This document shows positions 1 through 11,400 of a stretch of DNA of 64,000 nt, one piece after another. Within the stretch, counting starts at the first letter, position 1, and each line of letters opens with the position of its first letter. Source of the DNA: Ramazzottius varieornatus (Eukaryota > Tardigrada > Eutardigrada > Parachela > Ramazzottiidae). The position numbers and the translations under genes are program-made. The notes under the pieces were generated by a model. That model was given only the letters and a program-made list of their open reading frames with translations, made no database searches and was not told the origin of the DNA. The stretch is taken from positions 4,332,629 through 4,396,628 of the forward strand of contig BDGG01000001.1 in assembly GCA_001949185.1 (NCBI GenBank), given 5' to 3'.

Positions 1-330
1 GGGGATGGCAGGGTAAAGCGAGGAAGCTGTCGGATGCGAGGAGAATATCTGTTCAAGAACATGCCCATTCCAGCCGATGTCCATTCGTGTGTCGCAGATG
101 AATACAGCAAGACAGAGAAGATGCCTGCTTACAAGTAAGTGTGAGGATTATGCTGTGGATTATGTCTTGCTTGCTATTGCAAAGGTACAATGTTATACAA
201 GTTATGGACCCTAATAGGACATTGTGGTCGGACGGATTAACTGTTTCTGTCTTGCTCTTACGCCATGTCTCCCTGTATCTTCAGCCTGTTTAACAGGATA
301 GCATTCAGCCCTTGCCTTGGTGGAAGCTGA
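1..330 (+). CDS. 3' end of an unrecognised gene (two exons, partial)
   Basis: The frame starting at base 1 is open to 134, where the exon ends at AA|gtaagt. A good acceptor (tatcttcag) precedes base 285. Joining 1-134 to 285-330 keeps the frame and gives about 59 codons ending in TGA at 328-330. The residues look protein-like (for example EYLFKNMPIPADVHSC in the first exon) but I recognise no family. The gene begins left of the window, so nothing can be said of its size or role. The alternative is that the open frame is chance; the correct donor and acceptor with matching phase argue mildly against that. Confidence 0.4.
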
Positions 331-650
331 CTTCTCAACGTTCCAGCTCTAGAGGTACCCAGCTCTAGAGGTACTTCCTTACAACTCCATGAAGTTCACT
401 TGCACGATTACCGCACGTCCTTTGAAACTGAACGAAAGTATCGTACTGTAATTCTCCAGCAAAGGGAAACCATCGTTTTCCGAATGGAACGTCACGTTCG
501 TCGATCGTAGCTCCGCAACATCTAGTTGCTTACCAGAGTACCAGTATCTCGCACCATTCGAGCAACCTCATTGTGGAACAATCCACGAGGTCTCGCTTAC
601 TCTGCGCGGTTATCCGGCCGATCAAAATAAGAGGCGAACATCTTCGGCAA
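331..650. other. Intergenic, short direct repeat
   Basis: No gene seen. The phrase ccagctctagaggtac occurs twice in a row at about 343-374. The rest probably holds the promoter and 5' UTR of the Ly6-like gene, but no clear promoter motif can be named. Confidence 0.4.
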
Positions 651-1384
651 ATGACACGAAATACACCAACGGAATTTTTGCGATATCTTCGATTCTGGGC
701 CGTCCTCTGTTTGTTGCTTATTCCAAACATATGTAAGTTGCCCGCTGTTCTTTGCTTGTCCGAGTCTTCCCCGGTTTGATCACTTATTTTGTAGCCGGGC
801 AGCTACAGTGCTACGTTTGCGACGACATCGTCAGTAAAGACTGCCTCCTAAACAGCACGTCCCCGTCACTGGCCCCGTTCCTCAAGCCATGCGATGCAGG
901 ATATGGCCGGTGTGTAACAGAAGATATCGCAAATGTGTGGGAATTGAACCTTGCAGGTACTTCTTCGTTTCTGTCACACTAGGAACACATGAATATACAA
1001 CCGAATAATCTCTTACTGTGGCTGACAGTTTGGCTCGAAATGTAACCTTATTCGTGTTTTTTTCCAGCCACGGAGCCTGCCGTTCTGAGGCGTTGTGACC
1101 AAGGTCCCGCTGTCGACTCGTATATCTGCACGATGGGTCCCAATGCTGCCGGAAAAACTTCTAACGTTTGCGCCTGCAGCAGCGATTCGTGTAACGGGAT
1201 AGTTGAATTCAAGGCTCGCCGCGCCTGGGAATGGAAATTCATCGAGTTCGACAGAGTGAACAAGGCAAAGCTAGCCAAGCTTCTGGCAGAGCTGAATTCG
1301 TCCAGCAAGTTAACCTTTGCAGTGCCTCCCTCATTTCACCTTTTATCCTACGCAGTTTTGCGCATTTTCAGTGTTCGGGCATGA
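651..1384 (+). CDS. Ly6/uPAR three-finger protein, predicted GPI-anchored
   Basis: Exons 651-732, 795-956 and 1068-1384 join in phase (1,1) to 186 residues. The start is the first ATG before a hydrophobic signal peptide (FWAVLCLLLIP). The mature protein opens with LQCYVC, the typical beginning of a Ly6 domain, and closes with CACSSDSCNG, matching the family's CC-x(4-5)-CN signature, so the disulfide-bonded three-finger fold is well supported. The last ~25 residues are hydrophobic after a small-residue stretch (NSSSK), as in GPI-anchor signals. Invertebrate Ly6 proteins act at the cell surface, often as chaperones or modulators of channels and receptors; the partner here is unknown. A long insert of charged residues lies between the CN motif and the anchor signal. 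Confidence 0.8.
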
Positions 1385-1621
1385 ATGTCAAATTATTGAA
1401 GTAGTGCATGTTGTTTTATGACTTTTATCCGCTTAGCAACTTCTTTCCTTGAGGTCAAACTTCAAATTGGCACTTCATTAGAAAACTTGAGGTTTCGATC
1501 AACAGAATAACGAAGCAAGCTTTTTGTTTCTGGATTGCTGGCATACTGGTGTTACTACCAACTTTGATTTCACATACTCTCACAAGTTTTCCGGTGACAT
1601 TTCGGCGTGATTCTCAAGAAA

Positions 1622-2047
1622 ATGATTTCGGTATCTTCGTCCAAAGTGTTTGCCAGTCTCGCTCTCATCATCGCAGCCAGCGCCGTCACGTCCAGTTGGG
1701 CGCGACCTTCGGCCTTCGGAGTTATGCCCATCCACGACATGCATCCGGAACCGAATGGCCAACACGACAACCACATTCCTCCACACCACCCGGAGCACCA
1801 CGACAGACAGGTACGAAGCCCGCAGTTCAAGCCCAAGTACGAAGCGAATAGGCACGGGGAATCTCGCTTCAACAAGCGGGGTGCTCCAGCAGCTGGTCAG
1901 GAGCCTGAGGTAGCACGGTCCATGGGAGAATCATCACACGCTGAAGTACCTCTCGCGCAACGACAGACTGCCGACAAGATGTCTATGCAAGACTTTGTGT
2001 TTGGCCTGATGCCTTTCATCAAGACCCCCGCGCCCCCAACAGTATAG
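1622..2047 (+). CDS. Small secreted His-rich protein, possible prepro-peptide
   Basis: Single-exon frame of 141 residues. I start at ATG 1622; the frame extends upstream only through a GTG. Residues 1-26 form a signal peptide ending in SSWA. The mature part is rich in H, P and R, with a His/Pro cluster (HIPPHHPEHHD) and a dibasic site (FNKRG). Two related motifs, AFGVMPI just after the signal peptide and VFGLMPF near the C-terminus, look like repeated short units. These features suit a peptide precursor or a secreted metal-binding protein, but I match no named family. There is no Cys in the mature chain that would suggest a toxin-like or antimicrobial disulfide fold. Confidence 0.55.
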   Translation: MISVSSSKVFASLALIIAASAVTSSWARPSAFGVMPIHDMHPEPNGQHDNHIPPHHPEHHDRQVRSPQFKPKYEANRHGESRFNKRGAPAAGQEPEVARSMGESSHAEVPLAQRQTADKMSMQDFVFGLMPFIKTPAPPTV

Positions 2048-2148
2048 AAGCTGTCTGCAGTTCGTTTCAATAGACGCTGTTTTTCGGGTTCGCCCGGAAT
2101 ACGGCCGCTTTGTTACGGTTATAGTAAAGGAGGAGTTATGGGGGACGT

Positions 2149-2268
2149 GGGCAGATAAACTGAACCAGATTATTTTTCCAAGTGGCGCAAACTTCAGTCT
2201 ACCACAAATATCTATCACAGTGGAGACGTGCGCCACGTGGGTAACGATCTTTTTCAGTTCATTTGCCC
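2149..2268. repeat. Short palindromic element, copy 1
   Basis: Imperfect inverted repeat of ~120 bp. The outer ends gggcagataaactgaa and ttcagttcatttgccc pair, and the inner core has aagtggcgca and tgcgccac. It lies between the secreted-protein gene and the 3' end of the first guanylyl cyclase. Confidence 0.7.
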
Positions 2269-2441
2269 AGGTTCCAATTTTGTTCAACTGAAAGTTATGT
2301 ACACTAAATGTGGAAGTTACGTACGGAAGTTAACTCTCACAGCACACTCAACTCAAAACTAAGCGTTGCTGCGTAAAGCAATCAACATAATACTAAATTA
2401 CTACTGGCAAACTTTCCTGTCAGAATCGGGTTTCCGGAACT

Positions 2442-5400
2442 TCAAAGAATGCAACACACTGCCGAACTGTTCGTCTTCGGAGGACCACACGGTAGGAACT
2501 TCCTCCCGTTCGTCGTCGTGAAAAGCAGAGACTTGACCTGGCGTTTGGGTTTCTTACCGTTCTTGACAAGAGTCTCGACGGAACTTTGCTTCACCAAAGG
2601 CTTCGTCTCCACCAGTTTGGTATTGGCACCCGGAAGTGAGTAGCTCGAGCCATTTCGATTTCCCACCAGTTCCGCCAAGTTTCTCTTTACGTCTTCGTCC
2701 ATCGATTTCGACTCTGGTTGAACTGCAGGGGGCGGAGGCGGCGACGCTTTGTTGGGGTCCTTCCGGTTCAACAGCCACACCGGCATCGGCTTGGGCTTGC
2801 CCTTCATGGCCACGTGATCGTGGAAGGTAAACTCCATCTTGCTAATGTCTTGCTTGCTAGTTTGCAACCGACTACAGACGACAATCGAATCAACAGTCGA
2901 TTTCTTCTCTTCTTTTATCGATTCATACCACAAACCTTCGTTTGTTTGGAATTCGCCACTTACTCGTAGGTGGATTGCGTAAGGTTGATGCAGCTCTTCT
3001 TCCCGTAAGTTTTTGTCCTGCTGGTCGTATTGATTGTGTCACCAAACCTGCAACAGCGCGTTTCGATCGCAAAGCTCGTTATAAGGGTGTGGGCAAGGTT
3101 TCCACAAAACGGACTTACAAACAATATCGAGGCATACGACTTCCGATAATACCGGCGACGATTTCGCCAGAGTGAATACCGACGGTGATCTGAATAAATA
3201 TTACCCTTGGCGTAGCGAGCATTTGGATACACTTAATAGATAGAAACACAGATCGATCGACGTACATGGAAGTTTTCTGTGCCGAAAAACAATTTCTCAC
3301 ATCCGGCGTAGAGGTCCATAGCCAACTCAACCACAGCATTAGCCGGATCTAGGATTAAAAAAGGCGTGCATTCGTATTCTGAACTGTTTGAATAATGAAC
3401 CATGGTCTCCGTCACTTTTTTACCCGCTTAATAAAGAAAAGNNNNNNNNNNNNNNNNNNNNNNNNNNNNNNNNNNNNNNNNNNNNNNNNNNNNNNNNNNN
3501 NNNNNNNNNNNNNNNNNNNNNNNNNNNNNNNNNNNNNNNNNNNNNNNNNNNNNNNNNNNNNNNNNNNNNNNNNNNNNNNNNNNNNNNNNNNNNNNNNNNN
3601 NNNNNNNNNNNNNNNNNNNNNNNNNNNNNNNNNNNNNNNNNNNNNNNNNNNNNNNNNNNNNNNNNNNNNNNNNNNNNNNNNNNNNNNNNNNNNNNNNNNN
3701 NNNNNNNNNNNNNNNNNNNNNNNNNNNNNNNNNNNNNNNNNNNNNNNNNNNNNNNNNNNNNNNNNNNNNNNNNNNNNNNNNNNNNNNNNNNNNNNNNNNN
3801 NNNNNNNNNNNNNNNNNNNNNNNNNNNNNNNNNNNNNNNNNNNNNNNNNNNNNNNNNNNNNNNNNNNNNNNNNNNNNNNNNNNNNNNNNNNNNNNNNNNN
3901 NNNNNNNNNNNNNNNNNNNNNNNNNNNNNNNNNNNNNNNNNNNNNNNNNNNNNNNNNNNNNNNNNNNNNNNNNNNNNNNNNNNNNNNNNNNNNNNNNNNN
4001 NNNNNNNNNNNNNNNNNNNNNNNNNNNNNNNNNNNNNNNNNNNNNNNNNNNNNNNNNNNNNNNNNNNNNNNNNNNNCTCCTTTTACCTTCGACTACTTGC
4101 GGACATCCGCTCACAACGATGTAGCAATCGGCAATCGTTTCAACCTGTCGAAAGTAAAAAGAACTTGAGTGTTTTACGACAATGAAAGTGACCGCGGAGA
4201 AAACACTGACCTTGTAAATTTTCGGATGGATGGCCGGATCGAGGATGGTATCGAAGATGGTATAGCAGCTGTTCAGCAGTATCACAATGTCCAAAGGTTC
4301 GTGGGAGGCGGAGAAGGCCTCGAAGCCGTCAATGGTACTGAACATCAACGTGATGTCCTCGTACTTCTTACTGGGAATGGGTTTCTTACGTCGAAGGTCG
4401 TCTGCGATGGCTGGAGGCACCACCGAGTAAATCAACCTGTAAAGACACGAGTACAAATCATGCATCAAAAATTCTGAAACTCGGAGGTATTAAATTTACT
4501 GATCGGTTTTCTTCTTTTCGTCCTCAAGTTTTTCGAATCCGGCCTGAAGATCGTTTGTCATCTTTTCCAGTTCTTTTGAAATTTCCTGTTCTTCGGCAAA
4601 ATTCTCGGCCATGAACATTAGCTCTTTCGATGCATCATGAAGTGGAATGTCTGCGAGTCTTACGCCCATTTCGTAAAGATCTTGCAAATCCGTTGGGTTA
4701 GGCGAGCACAAGAAGATGATAACGTTGTACTGCCATTGGAAGGCCATACGCCCTTTGATTTTCAACGGTTTGGTGGCGGTCGCTTCATTTTGCAGAAGGA
4801 CGTACACTGTATTGATGTGGGCCAAAATACTGGCAAAGTTGAAGTCCAATCGAGGTCGGGTGATTTGAAAAAGTTCGTCGATCTTACCACCCACTATTCC
4901 CAGTGGAAATAGGCGCTTCATCACGTTGCCCACACTGGTGATCTCCAGTTCTCGGTTGAAAGTAATGTGGAAGGGGTAGAGGCGGGAGAAGCTCTCGGGA
5001 CTGATGGCTTCTTTCGAAGGTATGACGTTCTTATTAACCACCGCGACAGTTTCGCCCATACCTTCTTTCTTGTGGGTACCTTCCTTGTCGGTCGCGACGA
5101 TTTTGATGAAGAAACAGACTTCGCCCACTTCTTCCGCGCGATCGTTGGCTTCGTTGATTTCAATAGTCACCCCGAACAAATCTTTCATAGCACCTTTGAG
5201 GACGCCCTTAACGACGGAACTCAGACCAATACGGACTGAGTAGTAATGGAGGTAGAACTCGGTTCCGTCTCCGTCTTCTTCGAAAGTGACACGGAAGGAA
5301 GGCGCCCGGTAGCCGACGAATGTGGAGGAAAGGTGATCGTGCAGACCGTCCAGCTGTTCCAGGAAGTCCATGGGTGTTCCTCCGAGGGCGTAGAGTAGTT

Positions 5401-7059
5401 TGTCGTACCCGATTTCTTTGCAGTACTCGTAAAACATTCCGCCGAACAACTCCAGGATCAGAGTAGCGGGAACGCCTATAGAAGTTTTGATTCCTTGATC
5501 AGCTGTGTGAGTTTTCTTGACCCTGTTAAACTGAAACGGGACGTCGGCCAATGGATTGTTATCTCAAGTGGCGCATGTTCTGATTGTCATCAGCCAAAAG
5601 TGTGCGCCACTGGAGAAATCGATTCCGTTCAAGTTACTTTAGGTGTATTGCTGGACTTCAATGGGTCCCACCTAGGATTTTCTCCCCCGCCGCGACCAGA
5701 TCGAACGTCACAGAATCCTCGTACCGTTCGTACATGGAAAACGGTCCGACAATATTCGCTTGTTTCCTAAGAAAGAACACAATAGGTCAGCCGGTGCACA
5801 GGGCGCGAATGCAATAACGAACGGTTCAAGAAAACTTTTGGTTCCTTACTTTATGAGTTCCCATGTTTCGAGACCGAACTTCCGGGTTACAAGTTGTTCC
5901 ACAATAATGTTGATCAGTCCATACTGAAACACAAACGAAAGCAAATGTCACGTGCATAAATACGGCGTACCACTGGGACAAAAGGGTATTTTGGGAGGCT
6001 CGTGCTGAGGTTGAACGGATTTTGATGAGGTCCATAGGCTTTACATAGGTCATCGTCACACACACACACACACCTTTCATTTATTTCACAATATCTCCTG
6101 GTCCCGTTGTCCATTTTCCAAAATTTAAATTCCACCGCGTAGATAATACTTCAGACTTTTAGATCACGTGACAGACCAGTCATCTTTTCAATCAATCAGC
6201 CGGGAACCGTCTGCAGAGCGAACAAGGAAATACGGGTCGTTTTTAACTACTGGTCACCCGCCACATGACAGGTTCATGAGAGCGTCTAAATGGCCAGAAA
6301 AAACACTAAACGGCCAGGGAGAAAACGGGTTTAATTTGCGCGAAAAAGCGCGATGTAGAGCCCATGCGAATAAATTTGTGAAAAATTTACTGAAAATCTT
6401 TTATCATGGAGTCGCTAGACCGATGTTCGAGCTGCGTTCTGGCCGTTTAGACGCTCTCATGAACCTGTCACGTGAAGGGTGACCAGCAGTAAAAAAGGAA
6501 CCATATTTCCTTGTCCTCTCTGCAGACGGTTCCCGGCTGATCGATTGAAAAGATGACTGGTCTGTCACGTGATCTAAAAGTCTGAAGTATTATCTACGCG
6601 GTGGAATTTAAATTTTGGAAAACGGACAACGGGACCAGGAGATATGATGAAACTAACGAAAGGTGTGGATGAGGATAACTTACGACAGTGACTGTAGTTT
6701 TACGAAAATAGTTACGTTCCAAAAGATTAATTTGGCTGAAAGTGAGGCGACACTGACAAAGGCCATCACCCAGCTATTCATATCATATTATCTATGGAAA
6801 TGAACTTCACCCTTCTCAATCGGAGGTTCCGAAAACGGAACGTATAATTAAAAACTCCACGCCAGTAGAAGCTACCAATAAATGACGAAGATTGGGAACT
6901 GGGCGAACGAAACGCGCAAGATCGTTTCCCAACAAGCGCACCCTTCTCGCCAGTAGAAATGGCCAGTAGAAATGGAAATGTGCGCCACGTGAGATGGCGA
7001 TCTTGAACGTACAGTATTATCCACTCAGCTCAAAATTACTAAAATAAATTGCTTACCAT
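2442..7059 (-). CDS. Soluble guanylyl cyclase, beta-type subunit (paralogue 1)
   Basis: Exons (minus): 7057-7059 (ATG only), 5850-5923, 5672-5766, 4500-5475, 4211-4436, 4087-4144, 3266-3348, 3119-3189, 2964-3047, 2442-2871; all phases agree, 699 residues. Order: haem-NO-binding domain (YGLIN start, LHDH with haem histidine H103, YYSVR haem motif), HNOBA/PAS-like domain, coiled-coil linker (EDEKKKTD), class III cyclase domain. The cyclase part keeps beta-type residues: Glu of KVET, Cys of RYCLFG, Asn and Arg of NTTSRT. The first metal Asp is replaced (FSTIDGF), so it should need an alpha-type partner. The C-terminus is CCIL, a CaaL geranylgeranylation box as in mammalian beta2. It would bind NO or O2 and make cGMP. 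Intron 6 contains the assembly gap. No alpha subunit is in the window. Confidence 0.88.
3442..4076. other. Assembly gap (635 N)
   Basis: Run of N inside intron 6 of guanylyl cyclase paralogue 1. The flanking exons join in phase (GAA G|AT), so no coding exon need be missing. Confidence 0.95.
5551..5621. repeat. Short palindromic element, copy 2
   Basis: Core atctcaagtggcgcat followed by gtgtgcgccact, in intron 3 of cyclase paralogue 1. The outer arms are decayed. Confidence 0.6.
6057..6073. repeat. (CA)n microsatellite
   Basis: About 8.5 CA units, in intron 1 of cyclase paralogue 1, just outside the left arm of the foldback element. Confidence 0.9.
6092..6646. mobile_element. Foldback (MITE-like) element with ~210-bp arms
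   Basis: The arm at about 6092-6300 is repeated in reverse complement at about 6436-6646 with high identity, separated by ~135 bp. Outer ends read atatctcctggtcccgttgtcc and its complement. The inner ends share ggttcatgagagcgtctaaa. There is no coding capacity, so it would need enzymes supplied in trans. It sits in intron 1 of cyclase paralogue 1 and could fold the pre-mRNA into a very long hairpin. I could not define a clear target-site duplication. Confidence 0.75.
6901..7011. repeat. Short palindromic element, copy 3
   Basis: Core aacaagcgca ... tgtgcgccacgtgagat with outer gcaagatcgtttccc pairing to gatggcgatcttg. It lies in intron 1 of cyclase paralogue 1, close to the start-codon exon. 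Confidence 0.6.
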
Positions 7060-8403
7060 GATTGGAACTTGGCGTCGAAGCTCCCAAGCCGAAGGCTTTT
7101 TTCTTGAAGTATTAGGATTCGCTGTCGATACCGAACGTTCAGAATGAAGTCCACCGTCTTAACAGCAAGTGTTGAAGGATAGTATGAGGCAATCACTTCC
7201 CGAGTGCTACCACATTATGGATCTGAAGCACGGCATCGCCGATATTTCAATCTCGGATTTCTATAAGAGCAGACTGGATAGCGTTTTGGACAGGAGAAAT
7301 GTGTTATCTGACCAACAAAGAGTTGTCAATGACTCTGTGGAACACGGAAGTCGAAAGTCAGGTTGCATTCGACTTTCGGTTTGATGGTGATTCAAAGTGT
7401 TGCAACAGCGGAACGTGGCTTGAAAGGGGTTAGCCCAATGCAATATAACCTTCACAACTAGCTTTACACGCTTCTGCAATTACGCATACCTATTGTTTGA
7501 CAGCATTACCTGAAGTGTTTATTCATTCCAGAACCCACTCTCTTTGATCATATCCGCTCTAGTCCTCCATGCGTTCGCCAACCTTCTCACCTTCTCTCCT
7601 TATCCTCTCGCTGGCTAATACTTTATAACCTTTGTCTTTCAAGCAGCGTACTTTCTGTAACACAATGAAAAAGCACATGGATCAGATTTGATTAAAAAAC
7701 TCACAACTAAATTACGCACCTACGTTATGATGAGTGTACTTTGTGGTGGCGGTCCAGGTCTCGAAAGTTACTGTATGTCGCCGATAATATCGATCCTCAG
7801 AGCACTGCAGCCGCAGTAAGCACGTATTTTCAGGGGAGAAAAGGATTCCCAGTACGAAACCTCACCGCATCGTGTGGTACTCCCCATTGTTCCTGGACTA
7901 GCAAAATAATGCGGGAAGATGGAAAGATAACAGAACGCCTGTAAGTCTATGTTGTGCGGATTCTACCCGCAGGAGGCAGTTTGAACGATACCAAGGTCGA
8001 GCGCGACCAATCCTGGTCGCACAAGGAAGAATACTATTCCTTTCGCTCTAAATCATCGTGTTATGGGGAACGAACACGGAAACGGCTGGCGTTATGGAAG
8101 CTGCACACCGCAAGACTCGCAGCGGAAGCTATCAGTTGATGACGGTAAACCTTAGAAAATGAAGCGAGGGTGGGCGGACAAAATGCGAGGAGCTAGCAGA
8201 ATGAAGAATGAATTAAGGTAAAAGGTAAAAACTAAAAAAATCATTTGTCATCTGATGGTCATGGTCAAATATGGCTATAACTTTTACGTTCACACCGAGT
8301 GCGTACAAGTAGGAATATGAGAAGGACGAAGCCAAGGAGAGGGAAGTTGCTTCACAGCAAATAAGCTCTTATTTTCTATTCACAATGCACAGAGCACCTA
8401 TTG
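7060..8403. other. Intergenic between cyclase paralogues 1 and 2
   Basis: No gene recognised. It must hold the 5' UTR and promoter of paralogue 1 and the 3' UTR of paralogue 2. Open frames of 60-73 codons at 7169, 7741 and 7954 have no recognisable content. A perfect short hairpin (gcgacca/tggtcgc) lies near 8008-8025. Confidence 0.5.
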
Positions 8404-11400
8404 CTACAAAATAGTGCAGAATTTTGTACGAGTCTTTTGAAATGCTTTCAGGCTCTTATGGCGATACAAAGCATCTGGTTGTTCGTAATTCAAGCTTTGA
8501 TGGAGGTCCGTAGCCGACTTCGACCTTCGCTTCTGCAGGGAATAGTTGATACTGACGGGGCTCTCATTTTGGTCCTCGATTCTTGTACTCAGTGGCTCCA
8601 TCTCTATAAGGCTCCCGTTTAACTGGATGCCGGGAACAGGGACTACCTCGCTCGCCACCTTGTTTGAGGTTCCCCGAGTCACAAGCCAAACAGCAACCGG
8701 TTCCGGCTTGCCTTTCATGACCACTTGGTCGTGGAACTTGAAGTCGAGCTCGGTGAGCGTTTGATTACTTTCGTGGACCCGACTGGAAAGACAAACCAAT
8801 GAACAACGTTACAGTAAAGGTCGGAAAATTCATTGAACTGGCCAGAGGCCCAGAGCTGGTCTTACGTGTAGGTCTCTTCTGTGACATTGATAAATCCCCT
8901 CTTGCCGTACGCCGCTGTTCGGCTGGTCAGGTTGATCGTGTCGCCAAACCTGCAAGTTTGATGGACAGAGCATAAGCAAGTCCAGCCGCTGGTGAGCCCC
9001 GACGGCGTCACGGAGGTATTCCTAGCCGCCGGCGAGAAAGGGTCCAACAATTTTGAGTAGGGTCGACTCAAGACCCTGAGCGTTGTTAGGGGTCACGAGG
9101 TCAGCCACCTCCAAAGTTAAGAACAAATGAGGGCGAAAGATAACAGATTTCCCAGCTGGGAAGACATTCTCAGATTTAACCACCAACTGACGACAAACAA
9201 CGAAATTCTATTGGCGATAAATACAATATTTCATCAACTATCAAGATAGAACTTGGGCCAGTTGTTGAAAAGACAGCTGCTGAGCTGTCTAGTTTCATCT
9301 TTAGTGCGGAAGTAGTTTCACGAGACCAGTTTCATCAGTAGCTGCTGATTCCTGATTCGCTGTGCTTTCAGTTTCATCTCGCGTGAACGGTAACATTTGT
9401 TTGCGACCATTTTTCAGAAGCGGTTTAGGAGGACGATGTGCTTAGGTGGATTCTCTGTTCTTGGTAACGGTTGTAATTGGGGTTTTCTTTGTTTTGGTGA
9501 GTTGTGCCAACGGTCCGTTAATTGGTGTCCCCAGCTCTTTTTAGTCAAACTGTCTAAAAGTCCTTCTACTTACTAGTGCTAAATGTTCGTCCTCCAACGA
9601 AGTTTTGATATAATATCACTAAATATAGTAGATGCAAAAAGGCATCTACTGTGTCCTACTCTTAGTATAAAATATAGTATTGCGATAAATATGATGCAAT
9701 GTTTTGTGATAAATATCTCTGAATATTGATGTTTCGTTTTCGATATACAGTACATATCAATAGTTCGGGGTGATTAAGATTCTGACATTCAATTTTCGAT
9801 GTATCAGATTTTATTGCAGTAATATGTCGATATATCAAGCTAGTACCAGTTAGTAAGAATTATCGAAATCAAGAAAGAGCCGAAGAGATAAAAGGTTGAC
9901 TGAGGCGAGTAAGCACGTTGCTTGATCAATCAACGTCTGCCGTCATGCTGTCTAGTTCGCCGACGTGTAGATGGAGGCATGTGCATGATGACCCCGACCC
10001 GGAGCATCTATTCCCGATTCTCGGTACAGGTTTGCGGTTTATCGATATATCAGTAATATATCGATATATCAGTAATATATCGATGTAGAGCGATATGGTA
10101 CAATTTATTTTTAGTTATCATATTCCCCTCGGTGATATCCTGTCCATACGAGTATCGGCGGCCCAATTTGGCGACAAACTCTTCTCACACTGACTTAGCC
10201 TTTTCTGACATTGAATTCTTAGGAATATTTAGGGGCATCGATATCGCCGCACCGGATGATAAGCTCGCCCTGCTTCGCCACAGCTTATCCTGGTTCCACA
10301 AGGAATATCTTAAGTTAGTAATATACCCAGATATCATAAGTTCAAATACGAGGTAAACGACATAATTCTAGCATACCGATTTTCGCACCATAATTCGGGC
10401 AACGCGAAAAGTTTGAAGATCATCGTCAACGCTTGATTCATCTCTCATCGTACGCATGTTGATACAACATTAGGCTTTTTGACGTTGGACAGACCCATCT
10501 CTCTCCCAGGCCAAATTCCCGTGCTCCACAACGCTTTGTCGTTCTCAAACCTGTTGAAACCTCGAGGAGGGGGACCGGTCTACCTCAGGAAACAAGAACC
10601 AGTTCATTACGTGCAGCAAGAGCTGAGAAAAAATATGCCCGAATTACGAGTGAAAACTACTATGCCGAATTATGGCGTTTACCTCGTATCCGGAAACCAC
10701 TCTTTTTGACAAATATTGAAATCTAGATCTGGAGGCCAGTCTTCGGCTTTACGGGGTATGCTATGTTGTGCTGCATAGATTTTGCTGTCTTGTGCGCAGC
10801 GCATGCGGCCAGATTCCGTGCGCTAGTTAGGAATACCCCTGAGCTTCGAAGTATCGAAAGCGGACACTTACAGGCAGTACCGAGGCATACGACTCCCAAT
10901 GATTCCTGGAATCAATACGCTCGGGTTAATCAGAGAATTTAGTAGTACCAGTAACTCAGTAATTCAGCAGAATGTGTTTCTTGGCCAATCCACCTCACGG
11001 AGACACGGACCTGCCACAATTTCTCCAGAATGGATGCCGATCGTTGTCTGTAAAGAAGAAAGCGATACGGCAAAAAACCTACTCAACCCAGCGTATACAA
11101 GTGGATTTTTTACAGGTTAAATTCTAAAGGATTCCGATAATGTTTAGTCGAATGACATGAAATTGTTACCTTGAGAGCACGAGTTGCGTCAGTGACATCA
11201 TCGATCCGCTCGCATCTATCGACTAGATCGAGTGCCAGATTCGCTATGGCTAAGGCGTGGTCCTCCACTATGACCGGACATCCACTGACCACGATGTAGT
11301 TGTCCGCAATGGTTTCGACCTATAACACAAAAACATCTTTGAGGAAGAATCCACCTGTGGGATGTCTCGGGGGAGGTTGGACCGTTCACGCAGCCTACCT

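Noticed and set aside
3388-4468. Open frames of 250-350 codons spanning the N run
   Set aside because: They are open only because N is not read as a stop; only the true cyclase exons at either side are supported.
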